From NCBI GenBank assembly GCA_964017065.1, contig OZ024784.1, forward strand, positions 7,173,152 through 7,237,151: a stretch of 64,000 bases of DNA, given 5' to 3'. This document shows, one piece after another, positions 1 through 12,213 of this stretch. The position numbers and the translations under genes were made by a program. Source of the DNA: Haliclona indistincta (taxonomy: Eukaryota; Porifera; Demospongiae; Haplosclerida; Chalinidae). The notes beneath the pieces are model-generated. The model was not told where the DNA came from. It ran no database searches and saw nothing but the letters and a program-made list of their open reading frames with translations. Numbering within the stretch: the first letter of the stretch is position 1; each line of letters begins with the position of its first letter.

Positions 1-536
1 TCTTATTTTGAAGTGACCCCCCCCAGATTGCGTGTTTATCAGTAAAATTTAGTTTGCTGGTTTTTGAGTTTCCAGCAATCATCCTACATGTACAGTATTG
101 ATGACCTGAGGTAACACCATGAAAATAATGAATCATGAATAATTAAACAATACCATGTGATTTCATGTGTCCCTGCAAGTATGAATTTGTAACTTGCATC
201 CATTAAAGGACAAGAGTGACTCTTCTCTTGTTGTATGCACTACCAGCTTGTTGCAAACAATGCTTGAATACTGGTGTAGACATATGCTGCTGCTGAGAGC
301 ATGACTCTATTTGGAGTGATATCATAATCACTGTGCACTACTCTATCATTCACATGTAGTGCACCTGCCTGACCCCGTGGTTACAATGCGTGACATAATA
401 TTATTATGATTGTACAGACAGGTTTATAGTCAGTGCATTACATACAATATACACAACATCAAACTGAAAGAAAACAAAGCAAATTTTAAAGTTGATGTAT
501 AACACGGCTCCAACAAGGATACCAACAAGATGTGTA
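1..536. other. intergenic, no gene seen
   Basis: No coding exon, RNA gene or clear repeat was recognised here. The stretch is AT-rich, starts with a short poly-C run near position 18, and forms the 3' flank of the minus-strand gene that ends at 537. The gene on the far left side, if any, lies outside the window. Confidence 0.5.
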
Positions 537-1442
537 TTAATGGGCTTTGTCTTTCTGTTCCAGTCTAGAGCATACATCGCTCAGCATGTGTTGCCTTACA
601 TCCCAGTAGCTAGGGCATGTCTGGCCGTACGGGTGGACCTGTGCTTTTGTGTTACCCGATATGTAGCAGAGAGTGTAAGATAATTTAGTTGCATTTTTTC
701 TCTCTAAGTAGTACCTCATAGCGATCTCGTTCTTAGTTAAGTCGTACACAGAGAATCTAAACAGCTTCATAGCCTGGCCCATAGTCTCAGTTGATGCAAC
801 ATGGAAAGGTACTGGTTCAAAGAACTGAGCACAGTCTATACGATACTGATTTATGACAATGGTGAGCAAGATTCTCTCACGAACAAATGCATTACACGTT
901 GTGACTGGCAGCAATTCGGTTCCCCAATGGTTTCTCAGAGCAATCATTTCCTCTACCAGTGCATCTGCTTCGGCCATGGACTCGCTGGTTTTCCTGGTTG
1001 AAAGCAGAGTTAGGTGGACCTGACACTCCATGAATAGATTGTCCATAAGGCTCAGGAACTCCTGTGTGGGCTGGTAGTATCGATCCTTCCATCTGTGCGC
1101 TTGCATTAGTTTCTCTTTTAGTCCACGTCCCTTTTCTGTTGTCACTGAAGCAGCCGTCACAGGACGATGAAAAAGACGCTCGTTGAGACTAGAGGAATGA
1201 GGTTTCGCACCTTCTAGCGCTGGTCTTTCTGCGTGTTCTCTGGCTGAATTAGTCAAAGACTGGTCGTGTCCGTTCCTTCTGCCGTTTCTCCTTTCAGTAT
1301 CTATGGCGTCTGCCTCTACTTTAGGTCTTCCGTTGGCCATTCTGCTAGCGATCGGCCTGTCCGGCGAATTTCCTCGCCTCGCGTTAGGCATTAGGCTCTC
1401 CCGCTCAGAATCATCACCGAATTTTCCAAAACAGCCGCCCAT
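537..1442 (-). CDS. Unidentified protein with possible N-myristoylation signal
   Basis: Single-exon open frame of about 301 residues. I start it at the ATG giving MGGCFGKF, eight codons inside the longest frame, because Gly2 with a nearby Cys and Lys resembles an N-myristoyl/palmitoyl anchor. The first 90 residues are low in order and rich in Arg, Asn and Ser. Residues from about 105 on look folded and mostly helical: an aromatic-rich stretch (DRYYQPTQEF), a helix with MECQVHLTLL, and a C-terminal part with several Cys and Tyr (YTLCYISG, GQTCPSYWDV). I do not recognise the family. It lies about 130 bp downstream of the alpha-spectrin stop on the same strand. Membrane anchoring is inference from the first residues only; an untranslated or alternative upstream start cannot be excluded. 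Confidence 0.6.
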   Translation of the reverse strand: MGGCFGKFGDDSERESLMPNARRGNSPDRPIASRMANGRPKVEADAIDTERRNGRRNGHDQSLTNSAREHAERPALEGAKPHSSSLNERLFHRPVTAASVTTEKGRGLKEKLMQAHRWKDRYYQPTQEFLSLMDNLFMECQVHLTLLSTRKTSESMAEADALVEEMIALRNHWGTELLPVTTCNAFVRERILLTIVINQYRIDCAQFFEPVPFHVASTETMGQAMKLFRFSVYDLTKNEIAMRYYLERKNATKLSYTLCYISGNTKAQVHPYGQTCPSYWDVRQHMLSDVCSRLEQKDKAH

Positions 1443-1570
1443 GACGAAGCTAGAAGACTTCAGCAAGGGTCAAGCACTTTGTAACTATAATACCATTAAG
1501 CTTATTCATGGATATAAATAAACACACCATAAATCCAATTATTAGATAAGGAAATGCATAAAAATCAGTT

Positions 1571-4500
1571 TTAAAAAAGTCTTTGTGCAAACTCTGTATA
1601 GTCGTAAGCTCCTCTGATCTCTGCCCCAGTACTGTCTCTGTAAGTCTTCATCTTACTCACACAGTACTCTGCTTGTTCTGGTGGCAGTGCCTGTCATTGA
1701 TGTAAACATACAGTGATACAGCAGGTATATACATGCTAGTACCTGTAAGAGCTCATCTCTTGTTACGTATGGTTTATCACCTCTGGCCGTAATGGCACGG
1801 AATGCTCCTTCCACCTCTTCCATGGAGCGTACATTGTCTGTTTCTCTACTAATCATGAATGACATGTAGTCTTCAAATGTGATGAACCCAACTCTGTGGA
1901 GGAAATGATGTCTAGTTAGTTATTTTTATGGAATTTATTGCATATTTTATGAGAGGAAGTGTGTATAGAGCAGCACCTGTTGGGATCCACCTGATCCAGG
2001 ATAGTTTCATAGTCTGGATCTGTCTGCTCTTGCTCAAGCACTGGCAGATCATAGCCTAGTGACCGAAGGCAGGCCTTGAATTCATAGTGCTCTAGCTTGC
2101 CATTTTGATCTTTATCAAAGTACCTGCAACAATATGTGATGTGGTGTGAGCTCAATTGGCGACTTACTTAAATGTTGTTGTGAACTCTTTTAACTGTTCC
2201 TCAGAAACTCCCGTCATGTTTCTGTATTGGTTGCACACACAGTAAGTTAGGAAATGCTGTCAAGTGTTGCAGCTCACCTAGCTTGAATCTGCTGTTCAAG
2301 ATTATGTTGCAACCTCATTACCATCTGTCTCAGTTGGTCCCACTGCTGTGCCAAACTAACTGGAGTATGCTCTGTATACCTGCAGACATTAAGAATTTAT
2401 CGGTTGAGTACATTGACAGGTGCAAACCTGGTATCGAATATAAGTGCTGCTTCTGCTTTCTCTCCAAGTTCTTCAATGAGCTTTAGTTGATTTCGCTGTC
2501 TGTCAATTTCTTCCCCCTTTGACTGAACAAAGGATAAATCATTCCATAAGTAAACAAGTATGGTACATTACCTGAATAGCTTCCAGCTGTGTTTCTAGTG
2601 TTCCACTGCTGTCCACTAGGGCAGTCCTGTTTCAAGGTATGCAATAACTTATTTTATGTCAACACTCTAACAAACCTGCTCTCGTTCATCCACATATGGA
2701 AGGAATTGGCTTGTCGAGCAAACAGTTTTCTGAGATCTTCATTCTCTTGTTGTCTTCTAAGCTCTTTTGCCAGCTTAGCTTCTCTGTCCTGATGAACAGC
2801 AAATTAATTTTTATTTTAATGAGGAATTAAGAGAATATTCACCTTCATGAGTTTGTCCACATTCTGCAAAGATTCTTCTAGAGTCTCCAGTGTAAACCAT
2901 GTGTAGCTGTAGTATTAGTAAGCCATCATTAATAAAAAGGTGTTTAGGTACTCACGGATTGCTGGATGAGGTGCTATAAGCTTTGATTTGTCTGTCCAAG
3001 GCTGCAATTTGTTTCAAGTCTGCTCGTGCACGTGCTAGAACTGACTGCAGCTGTGACTGTGCCTCACGCAGACTCTGCACACAGCATACACTCATTATAC
3101 TAATGATCATCTACATACCTTGATCTCATCCAGTGTATTACAGCGTACAGGATCAGCCAGGTCCTCCTCCACATTACTAAGCACTGTATTGAAGCTTGAT
3201 GCCTTTCTTGCAAACTGCAAAAATAGCTCCTCCACCTGTTTGCCAGAGGAAGATGCATCAGCCATTCGTAAACACACAACCTTCACCTTCTTGAACTGCT
3301 CCAATGAGCGTTGCAGCCGTGCTTTGTGAGCTTCGCTGTCCTTTTGCAACTTTTCCCACCTACAGAGATGAAACTTGGTGAATTTTCAAATAGGAACTGT
3401 GCTGGCCTCACTTTCTCATCACATCAGTGTATCTCTGCTGAATGGTCCTAGACTGAGTGTGTCCTGCCGCCAGCAGCTCTTCCTTCATTGCATTCAATCC
3501 GTTTACTCCCTCTGTCTTGAAGGTGAGCAGACCAGTCTCGAATGACTCCTGAGTGGTTCAAGAATGTTAGCCGATGTTAATATTGATCACCTCACCTGTT
3601 TGAGCAGTAGAGCCTGCACTGATGAAACATCATGACCATGATCATCCATACGAAGCTGTCCTTGCTTGCTCCCTAGATGGTGTTTGAACCAAATTGATAC
3701 ATTTGATCAGACAGCTCACTGATCCATGACTCCACTGTATCAGCTTTCCAATAAAACTGCAGGCATGCTTCGGAATCCTGCAATCCTGCCTTTCTCTTTT
3801 GTGTAGCTACTTGTAGATCTTGCAAGCGTTGCTGAAATAGAACATCACTACTGCAGTAGCAGTAACTGATCTCAACATACCTTGAGCGTTTTCATCCTCA
3901 CCACAATCTTATCAGCTTGCAAATTGCCCTGCGCATAGTAGTAGTAGTGCGACCAAGAGTGTTGTGAGTAATTATTACCTGTTCAATTAGTTCTTCTCCA
4001 GAGCTCTCTAGCTGTTGAACACGTCCCTCATGTACCGTTAGGTCTGTCTCGAATGCTTCATGTTTCTTCAGCAAGCCCTAGTAATAAAAAGATGAGTCAT
4101 TATGATAGTTCCAAACACATGGTCTTTCTCACCTGCACAGCTGCTAAGCTGTCTCCCAGGTCCTCGCTCAGAGACACTGTTGTTTTTTCTGTCAGCCATG
4201 CTTCCTCCTCTCCTGCACTAGCACAGAACTCTTGGTAAGCCAGTGACTCTTCCAGATTTTTCCTCCTACAGAGAATACCTCAACACTCACTCTACTGAGA
4301 CCAGCTGTCATTGACCTTGTTGCTGAGAGACTATTCAGTTCCTGCCAGTGCTCTTCCAACTGACTGCACTTTACTTGAATCTCTTTCAGTGCAAAGTGGT
4401 CGGCTAGCACAAGCTCCTCTCCTCTTGACAGTAGTTGCTGATGGACACAGTCATGTTAGTGGTGTATGATCGTTGTCTTAGATGGATCACTCACTCTAAG

Positions 4501-7500
4501 AGTGGTCTCATGGGTTACCAGCTCATCCTCTAACTGATCATGGTTTCTGATTAGCCTCTGCACTCCGTACAGGTCCTTACCAAAATCGCTACTACTCATG
4601 AGAAGCTTCTTCTCTCTATTCCAGGAAACATGTTTCCACATAAATTTTCCATCATCTCTATACTCACTTGATCCATGCCTCATCTTCCTGTACATCAGCA
4701 AAGAACTGCTGTAGTGTGAGTGAGTCTTGTAGCTTAGCTTTCCTGGCAGCCGCTATCTCCTCCACTCTACATGAAGATAACAGTGCATGGATCAGTGCCA
4801 TTTCCACTATTTCAATGTGACTGACCTGTGGTAATGTGTGTCTATGCTGTTTTGTTTAGCTTGAATACTGTCAGCATCAAAGTGATGTTCTTCAACAAAC
4901 TTTTGAGCTTGTGTGTGAAGGTCAGTGATATGGGCCTGCAATTATGACTAATCAGTTATTTTTTTCTTTAAGTGTGTATATTGCAGACCTCATGTGCCTT
5001 CATATCAGCCTCTAGTTGTTGGTGCTTCTTCATCAAAGCCTCTACACTGGACAAGTCCTTCCCAACCTCCTCACTCTCCATCTTGGCTTCCATCTCTTCA
5101 AGCCAAAAGTCTAGTTCTTTAATGCCCTCATTAAATCTTTGCTGCTGATTTGCTTCACGAAGCTTCTGAGTCTTTTCAGCTGACCTAGCTACCAGTGTGT
5201 GCCATTGTTCCTGCAGAGCTTCAATGTGTGTTCTCACTTCAGCTTCTCTGCCAACACACTGGTGACTCTCTATAAGATCTGTATGTGTATGTCAATTGAT
5301 TATCATTGACAAATGTGATACAAGTACCTTCTCCTGAACTGATAATGGCAAAAATGCGTTCTTTGTGTGCTGTGACTTCAGCTTCAAATGCTTCATGTTT
5401 CTGCAGCTTGCTCTGTTCAACAACACAGTATTGATGGAAAATGCAGCTCAGAAAGAGAGAGACAAACCTGTAAATTAGTAGGGTCTTTGTATGACTCGTC
5501 TCCTGCTGTCTGTAGTTTCTCTAGCATCCAGGCATCAGCTTCGTCTGCCTCTCTATTGAAGTGCTGTAGGGACTGGGACTGGCCTAGCCTGTCTCGCCAG
5601 TCTACCAGAGCCTCCTTCAGTTTAGCCCACCTAAGATTAAACATAATTTTATTCCAGAACTGCAGTTAAAATCAACAACACTGAAAGTACACTCATAATA
5701 ATTTGTTATTGTTGTCATTACTCTTGGCTCAGTCAGATTATAACTATTCTGTGCTCATACCGTGCCAAAACACTTGCTCTTCTTTCAGCAATCTCTACTG
5801 CAGCATAATGCCGTCCTTGTACAAGCCGCTCAGCAAATCGCTGCAGCTCAGCAATCTTCAACTCCTAACAAAAATAATATAGAAAGACATAGCATGATCA
5901 TCATTCATATCATTATGACACACTTGAGCTTGTAAAGATTTGTCAAAGTCTTCATGTTTCTTTATTAGAGCTTCTACAGCATCTAACGACAACCCAACAT
6001 CTACGTCTTCACGGAAAAGAGGCTCTCTTTTTGCCATCCATCGCTCTGCTTGCTCAGCATCTCTGTTAAACATCTGTGAGTGTGTGTTCATCATTGTTGG
6101 TCATCAATCATTGCACACTACTGGTACCTGTACGTTGAGACACTGATCCAACAGCTGTTTACGTTGAATCCAAGCTCTGAAAATACACATCAAAAAATTT
6201 CTAATATACTGCAGTAGCCTCACTTGTCCAACTGGCCCACATCTTGAGTTAGAGACTCCAGCTTTTCCACAATAGTAGTGGCTGCATAGTGGCCCTGGGT
6301 CAACAGTTGGTTACCAAATGCACCAAATGCTTGTATGCCAGCTTTTTTGGTCTCCATTTCTCCCTTCAGCTCCTATAGTGTAGTTGTGATTGTGACAGCC
6401 TGTGTGAGTGCTCCTCATACCTGGTGTCGCTCTTGAAGTGTCTCTGCACTACCCACATCACTAGCCAGTTCTGTGGAGGAGACTAGCGGCATCATGGAGC
6501 TCACCCATGTGCTCAAATCACTGCAGGATAGTCATCAAGACACTGAGTACCCATGACATGTCATTACTCACCGATAGTTGCTAAGGAATCTTTGCAGATG
6601 ATGCGAGTCAAGCAGTTTAGTCTTGCGAGAGTCAGATCTTGTCTTGAGACTAATCCAGCTGTCCATTACCTCCTTCTCCTTGTTCTTGATGATGCGTGCT
6701 GACTGGTGCTGACTACGTGACAGTGCTCCTGCCTCTATACTGAGACTCTTAACCTGTGGATGTCAAATGACAATCAAATTCTCCTGTATAGTGAATATAA
6801 TACAACCTTGTCTTCTAGAGCATCAAGATCTCTCTCCAGCCCTTCATGTTTTCTCTGCAAGGTCTGCACTGTAGCTAGGTCACGACCATAATCATCTGAT
6901 GTCACTGCTGCGGCCTTCTCATTGATCCACTCTTTTGTCTCATCAGCAGCCCTGCATCCAAAGCATATCAACAGTGCATGTGCTTGAACTATAAATTGAT
7001 TACCTCACAAACAGTTGCACGTCATGTGCTCCCTCAAGATGTTTCCTCCTAGTGTTAGCAGATTGTACAAGGGCATCCCATTGATGACCAAGATCCTAGA
7101 AAGAGATAGTGCAATATTAGAGCACCAATAGATGAAGACATACCTCCATTTCACTCTGAATGTCTTCAGCATCAGAGTGGCCTCCCTGTACCATTTCTTC
7201 TGCCATGGACGTTATTGTTGCCAGACGTGACTCATTCACTGTTAGTTCTTTATTAAACTCATCAAACTTCTTGCTCAGTACTTCGACGTGTTCCAGATCT
7301 TTCCCCAGCTCTTCTGATGTCACAATGGCAACCTTGAAAAGATGTAAAACTTATGAGATAATAGTAACATGTAGTAATACCTTGTCAGCCACCCAATGCT
7401 GTAATTCATTCATTTCTCTGCTCAATGCAAATCGCTGCTTAGACTCTTCCAACCTTTTTCTTCTTTCTCTTGATAGCCGCTGCAAGTTAGCATATCTGAG

Positions 7501-9925
7501 AGTAGATACAGTATCACATAAGATATTTTTATACTGATAGTATCTATACTTTCTCTCAATAGTTTCTTGTTTGAGTACTACTAGATTTTGGTCTTGTTCT
7601 CCATTGCCTGCCAATCCACTGCTGTCCAGCTGCTTATCAACCTTTTGTAGATAATTGGCTGGTACAAACCCTTGCTTGCCACCAGACTCAACCTTCCACC
7701 ATTCTTTGTTCGATGAATTGATCACCACCAGAATATCTCCTCTCTTGATAGCAACCTCTCTACTGCTGTGTGGAGTGTAACTATACAGTGCTTTAACATA
7801 TTGCTTTTCTGGACTAGGAGGAGCCATAGTCTCAGCAGATGAGCCCTGAATGAGAGAGTGAGTTGCTGTTGCAGAGTATGATGTGCTGTACCTGACACTT
7901 GGCACACTGTCTGGCCAGTGAGGCAACACTGCTAGTAAACCCTTCTACATCAGCCATTACTGCTTCATGTTTCTTTAACAGTGCCTATATACGTAAGCAA
8001 TAAACTCAAATTCATTCAACTTGTATCACTTACCTCAGCCATGTCTTCATCTTTTCCATAGTCTGTGCTTCCTGCTACAGGTTCATTGTCTTTAATCCAT
8101 AACTCAGCCTCTTGAGCATCAGCAAAATATTGCTGTGCTTCATGTGACTCTACCAGCATTTTCTTTCTGGCTTCAGCCTTTTCCTACAAAATTATATAAG
8201 AGAGGAGTAGTAGAAATTTGGTTTAGTATGCTGGTAACTTACATTCAATTGGTTCCAGTGGCTAGTGAGACTGTCAATCTTGATCTGTATCTCTGCTGCT
8301 CCATAGTGTCCATCAGTGATCATAGCCTGTCCCTCCTGACACACTGCCTTAATGTGACCCTCATGGTTGACTATCTCAGCCTACAGCAAGAGCATGTTGA
8401 TGATCAAACGTATAACCATTACTCACCATTAGGTTGCTGTGCTTCTTTTGAAGGCTCTGAACACTTGTCAAGTCGTTGCCTACCATACACACACAGTAAT
8501 GCATACACTAGATATGCCATCTCATATATACCCTTGTTTGGGAGTGACGCTACAGGCTCTTTCTCTTTGATCCATGCCTCTTCATCATCAAAATCTCTGA
8601 ACAGCACCTGGAGCTGATGCGATGCTGCTAGCCTGCTCTTTTGTTGAGACAACGGATCCTACATTAAGTACGTACATGAACCTCTGTGCACTATTTCTCA
8701 CCGATACCTACCTGCAGTCCATTATATCTAGCCACTAAGGTCTCCTGTTTACTACGTATCCCAACAGCGTCAAAGTGCTCGGCTGCTATGAACTGTTTTG
8801 CTTGTTCACTGATTGAGTGTATCTGCTCATTTTGAACTGATATGTCAGTCTCTAGCTGATGCAGTCGCTTCTGTAGCTTCTGAACAGCAGCCAAGTCCTA
8901 GTATAAAGACGGCAAACACAGCTGACACACAACTCATGCAGCGTACCTTCCCCAACTCATCAGCTTCTAGTTGTGTCTCTACCTCATCTAACCAGAGATC
9001 AATGTCTTTCACAGCTCTGTTGAACTGTTGCTGATCGTGCGCTTGTTGTAACTTCTCTCCTGTGAGGGAACTATTATGAAGTCACATTCATTGTGTGTGT
9101 ATTCTGCACCTTTGTCTGTTGCTCCTGATTCCAACTGTCGCCATATCTCCTGCAACTCTGCACAGACATCTCTACATTGAAAGACAAGAGGTTAGTGTAT
9201 AGCACAAATAGCCAATGGTATTATTTGCCTGATCTTGTCTGATGCAAAATGTTTCTGTGTCATGAGCTCTTGTCCATTAGATGTAGCTGTCTCAACACGA
9301 TGCTTGTTAGCTTGCACTTCTGCCTCGAATGCTTGGTGGTGCTGTAACTTGGCTTCCAAGTTAGAGGGATCCTGCAAAAACAGCAATGAGTTCATTGCAT
9401 TCTCTATAGCTGCATACCTTGTAAGACTCATCACTTGCTATCTTCATCTTCTCAATGATCCATGTCTGTACCTCGTCAGCATCTCTCAAGAACTGCTGTA
9501 GAAGTTGACTCTTCTCTAATCTTTGCTGTCGTTTGTGTGCCATTTCTAGCAGTTCACGATGTCTTAACAGCACCTACAGTATTCATGATTACAATTATTT
9601 CATATCAAAAAACTTGACTGACTGATTTCTGTCGTTTCTCAATGTCACTCGCTGCATAGTGATCGGCTTCTATCATTGTTAGTGCATGGTCATCAATAGC
9701 CTAATAATAAACTCACATAAATTTGAATTTTATTGCATCATGTCTATGTTACCTTGAATTTTTCTTCCTGAGCCTCTAGGCTTTTCTCAAAGTTGTCATG
9801 CTTTTTCATAAGTGCTTCTACAGCGTCCAATGAATCTCCATCTTCTTCTGCAGCCAAAAACCCCTACATTTAAAAAAGTCATCATTAAAGTGATGTGTAC
9901 ATGAGTGACTGTGTATGTGCGTGCG

Positions 9926-9967
<42 letters not shown>

Positions 9968-9971
9968 CGTG

Positions 9972-10020
<49 letters not shown>

Positions 10021-11984
10021 AATGTCATAGCTGACCTCTTGTTTAGCCATCCAGTTGTTCATCTGTTCTGCATCTCTTAGGAATGTTTGCAGTTCATGAC
10101 ACTGCTCAAACTCTTTCTTTCTTTCCTCCCAAAGTGCTAGCAAACCAGCCTTTTCCTCTGACAATGACATCAGCTAATAATAATTATAAAAAATCAAAAG
10201 TTTATTGCATGGAAATGATAGTTAACCTTGTCTTTAACTTCGTCTAAAGCAAAATGATTATCTGCTATGAGTCCTTGACCAAACAGTCCAGTAGCTTTGA
10301 AGCTATCTTCTTGTGCTCCTATTTCTCCCTGTATTGTGTATACCATAATATAGTATACAGGACATTGCCACTCAGTGTACCTTCCTCTCTCTGTGTCTCT
10401 GTAGTAAAACTTCAGCTCCTGACATGTCTCTTGCTAGTTCATCAGCCTTTATAACAGCTCTCATGTCATTCACCCATGACAGCAGATCGCTATATGAGAA
10501 AGAGCATGTATAAAGTAGTGTGATGAATTTTACATTATACCGATAGTCTGCTAGAAACTTTTGAAATTTCTCGGCAGCTTCAAGCTTTGTTCCACGTTTA
10601 GAAGCCTTCAAAAGAAGTGCACATTATGTATATTGCTCACTTACTGGTCAGTCACTCTCACCTTGTGTTTAAGCCCTTCCCAGAGCATGCCAATCTCAGC
10701 CTGCTTGGCAGCAATAAGATCAGCACTGGCTGGATGAACCACTTGCAGCTGCAATGACTCTTTGCCTAGTTCTTGCATCTGAACAACGAAGATATGTTTA
10801 TTTACAGACAATGTTTACAATTTGAATACCTTTGTCTCCAGAGCATCAAGATCTCTCTCCAGCCCTTCATGTTTCCTCTGCAAGGCTTGCACCGTAGCTA
10901 GATCACGACCATAATCATCTGATGTTACTGCTGCCGCTTTCTCATTCATCCATGCAGCTGTCTCTTCCACTGCTCTGTTGAATTTTTGCACTTCATGAGC
11001 TCCCTTGAGCTTGGTGTCTCTCTGTTGAGCTAACTGCCTGAGCTCTACCCATGAGTCATTCACCAGCTGTGTGACATTGTAGTGCAATAGAGCAATACCA
11101 AATGCACTGTCATTACCTTCTGTTTTGATATGATAAGAGACACATCAGGATGGCCTTCATCCAGCAGCTTCTTAGCTAACTGGTTCACACTCGTTATACG
11201 AGTTTCATTAGCTTGAACATCCTGAACATCAGTTGTGTAATAATAGTATCTATGAGGTCCAGTTACAAACCTTTTGAAAGTCAGCAAATTTTTTCTGTAG
11301 CAATTCGACATGCTCCAAGTCTTTGACTTGCTCCTCAGATGAGGCAATGGCTACTCGGTCAGATATCCAAACAGCAACTTCATCTGCCTCTCTCACAAAA
11401 TGTTCTCTCTTCTGAGCATCCTGTAATTGCTGCCTCTTTTCAGTTGACACACTGATGAGGTGGTCCCATGCTCTGGCCAACTCGTCCAGCCGTTGCTAAT
11501 AGCATAATGTATTATACACAATCTGTACCACAATGTTACTATACCTTGATAGAGTCTGTGGCAAAATGACTGCCATGTATCATCTCTAGTCCTTTAGTCT
11601 TCAGCCCTAGTATTGAGTGGTTGTGGGCTGCTATTTCTGCCTCGAATGCCTGGTGTTTTTGTATCTTTACCTGTTGAGTGGCAAATCACTCAATAGCCAC
11701 GCCCTGGCTGCAACAAAGCTACTCAATACCTGAAGGTTCCTTCTGTCTTTGTATGCCTCGTCAGAAGCTATCTGTACTTTCTCTTTTACCCACGCCTCCA
11801 GTTCATCCGCATCACGACGGAATTGTTGTAGTTGCTTAGCTTGTTCCAGTTTTGCTCGACGCTGTTCTGCAGCACTCTTGAACTGCTGGTAGCGAGCTAA
11901 TACCACATCTCTGCGACCCTGAATACTTGACAGCTCGTCGGCTGCCTTCGCCGAGGATTTTCTCCTGCTGCTTTGCGTCGCCAT
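1571..11984 (-). CDS. SPTAN1: Alpha-spectrin (non-erythroid type), multi-exon
   Basis: Alpha-spectrin pairs with beta-spectrin to make the actin-linked membrane skeleton. The start [20 protein letters not shown] runs into the partial first helix ([13 protein letters not shown]) and the first spectrin repeat. About twenty triple-helix repeats follow in the animal order, for example repeats with [12 protein letters not shown] and KDPTNLQ. An SH3 domain sits mid-protein (about 7640-7810, [19 protein letters not shown] and WWKV). The C-terminus carries EF-hands ([25 protein letters not shown], then ISRETDNV) and ends [14 protein letters not shown]...FAQRLF before TAA at 1571-1573. Introns are mostly 45-70 bp. 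The calpain/calmodulin insert that vertebrates carry after the SH3 region is not seen. The coordinates span exons and introns; some individual splice sites were not resolved. Confidence 0.95.
9909..10019 (+). repeat. (GT)n microsatellite in a spectrin intron
   Basis: A GT-rich dinucleotide run of about 110 bp with a few GC interruptions (gtgcgtgc). It fills most of one alpha-spectrin intron between two repeat-encoding exons and lies close to the splice acceptor side of the downstream exon. Confidence 0.95.
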
Positions 11985-12213
11985 AGCTTAAATGCAGCTT
12001 AGCAAGAGACAAGAAAGGAGCAGTCAGCCACGCCCCAGTTTTGAAGAGTGCGCGTACACACAGTGGTGCCGTCACGCCTCCAAATGAGCCGCAGATCACG
12101 TGATCCACAATCATTATTAGATATCCTCGCTGTAGCTGTATCCTCGTCCAGCTGTGAGTCAAGCAGTTGATCCGACTATCCTCGAGGGGTTTGCTGGTGT
12201 AGTATTGCTGACG
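11985..12213. promoter_or_regulatory. Divergent promoter region, spectrin / DOK-like
   Basis: The 229 bp between the start codons of alpha-spectrin (-) and the DOK-like gene (+) must hold both 5' UTRs and both promoters. It is more GC-rich than the introns around it and shows no convincing TATA box on either strand. Sharing of one bidirectional promoter is inference from spacing. Confidence 0.55.

Noticed and set aside
9796..10170. Frame with a His-Thr repeat run
   Set aside because: Read-through of a CA/GT microsatellite in a spectrin intron; only the ends are real spectrin exons.
6774..11087. Near-identical spectrin segments ([16 protein letters not shown] at 6780-6970 and 10830-10980) as a recent exon duplication
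   Set aside because: Vertebrate alpha-spectrin has the same similarity between the matching repeats, so it is family structure; nucleotide sequences also differ at many silent sites.
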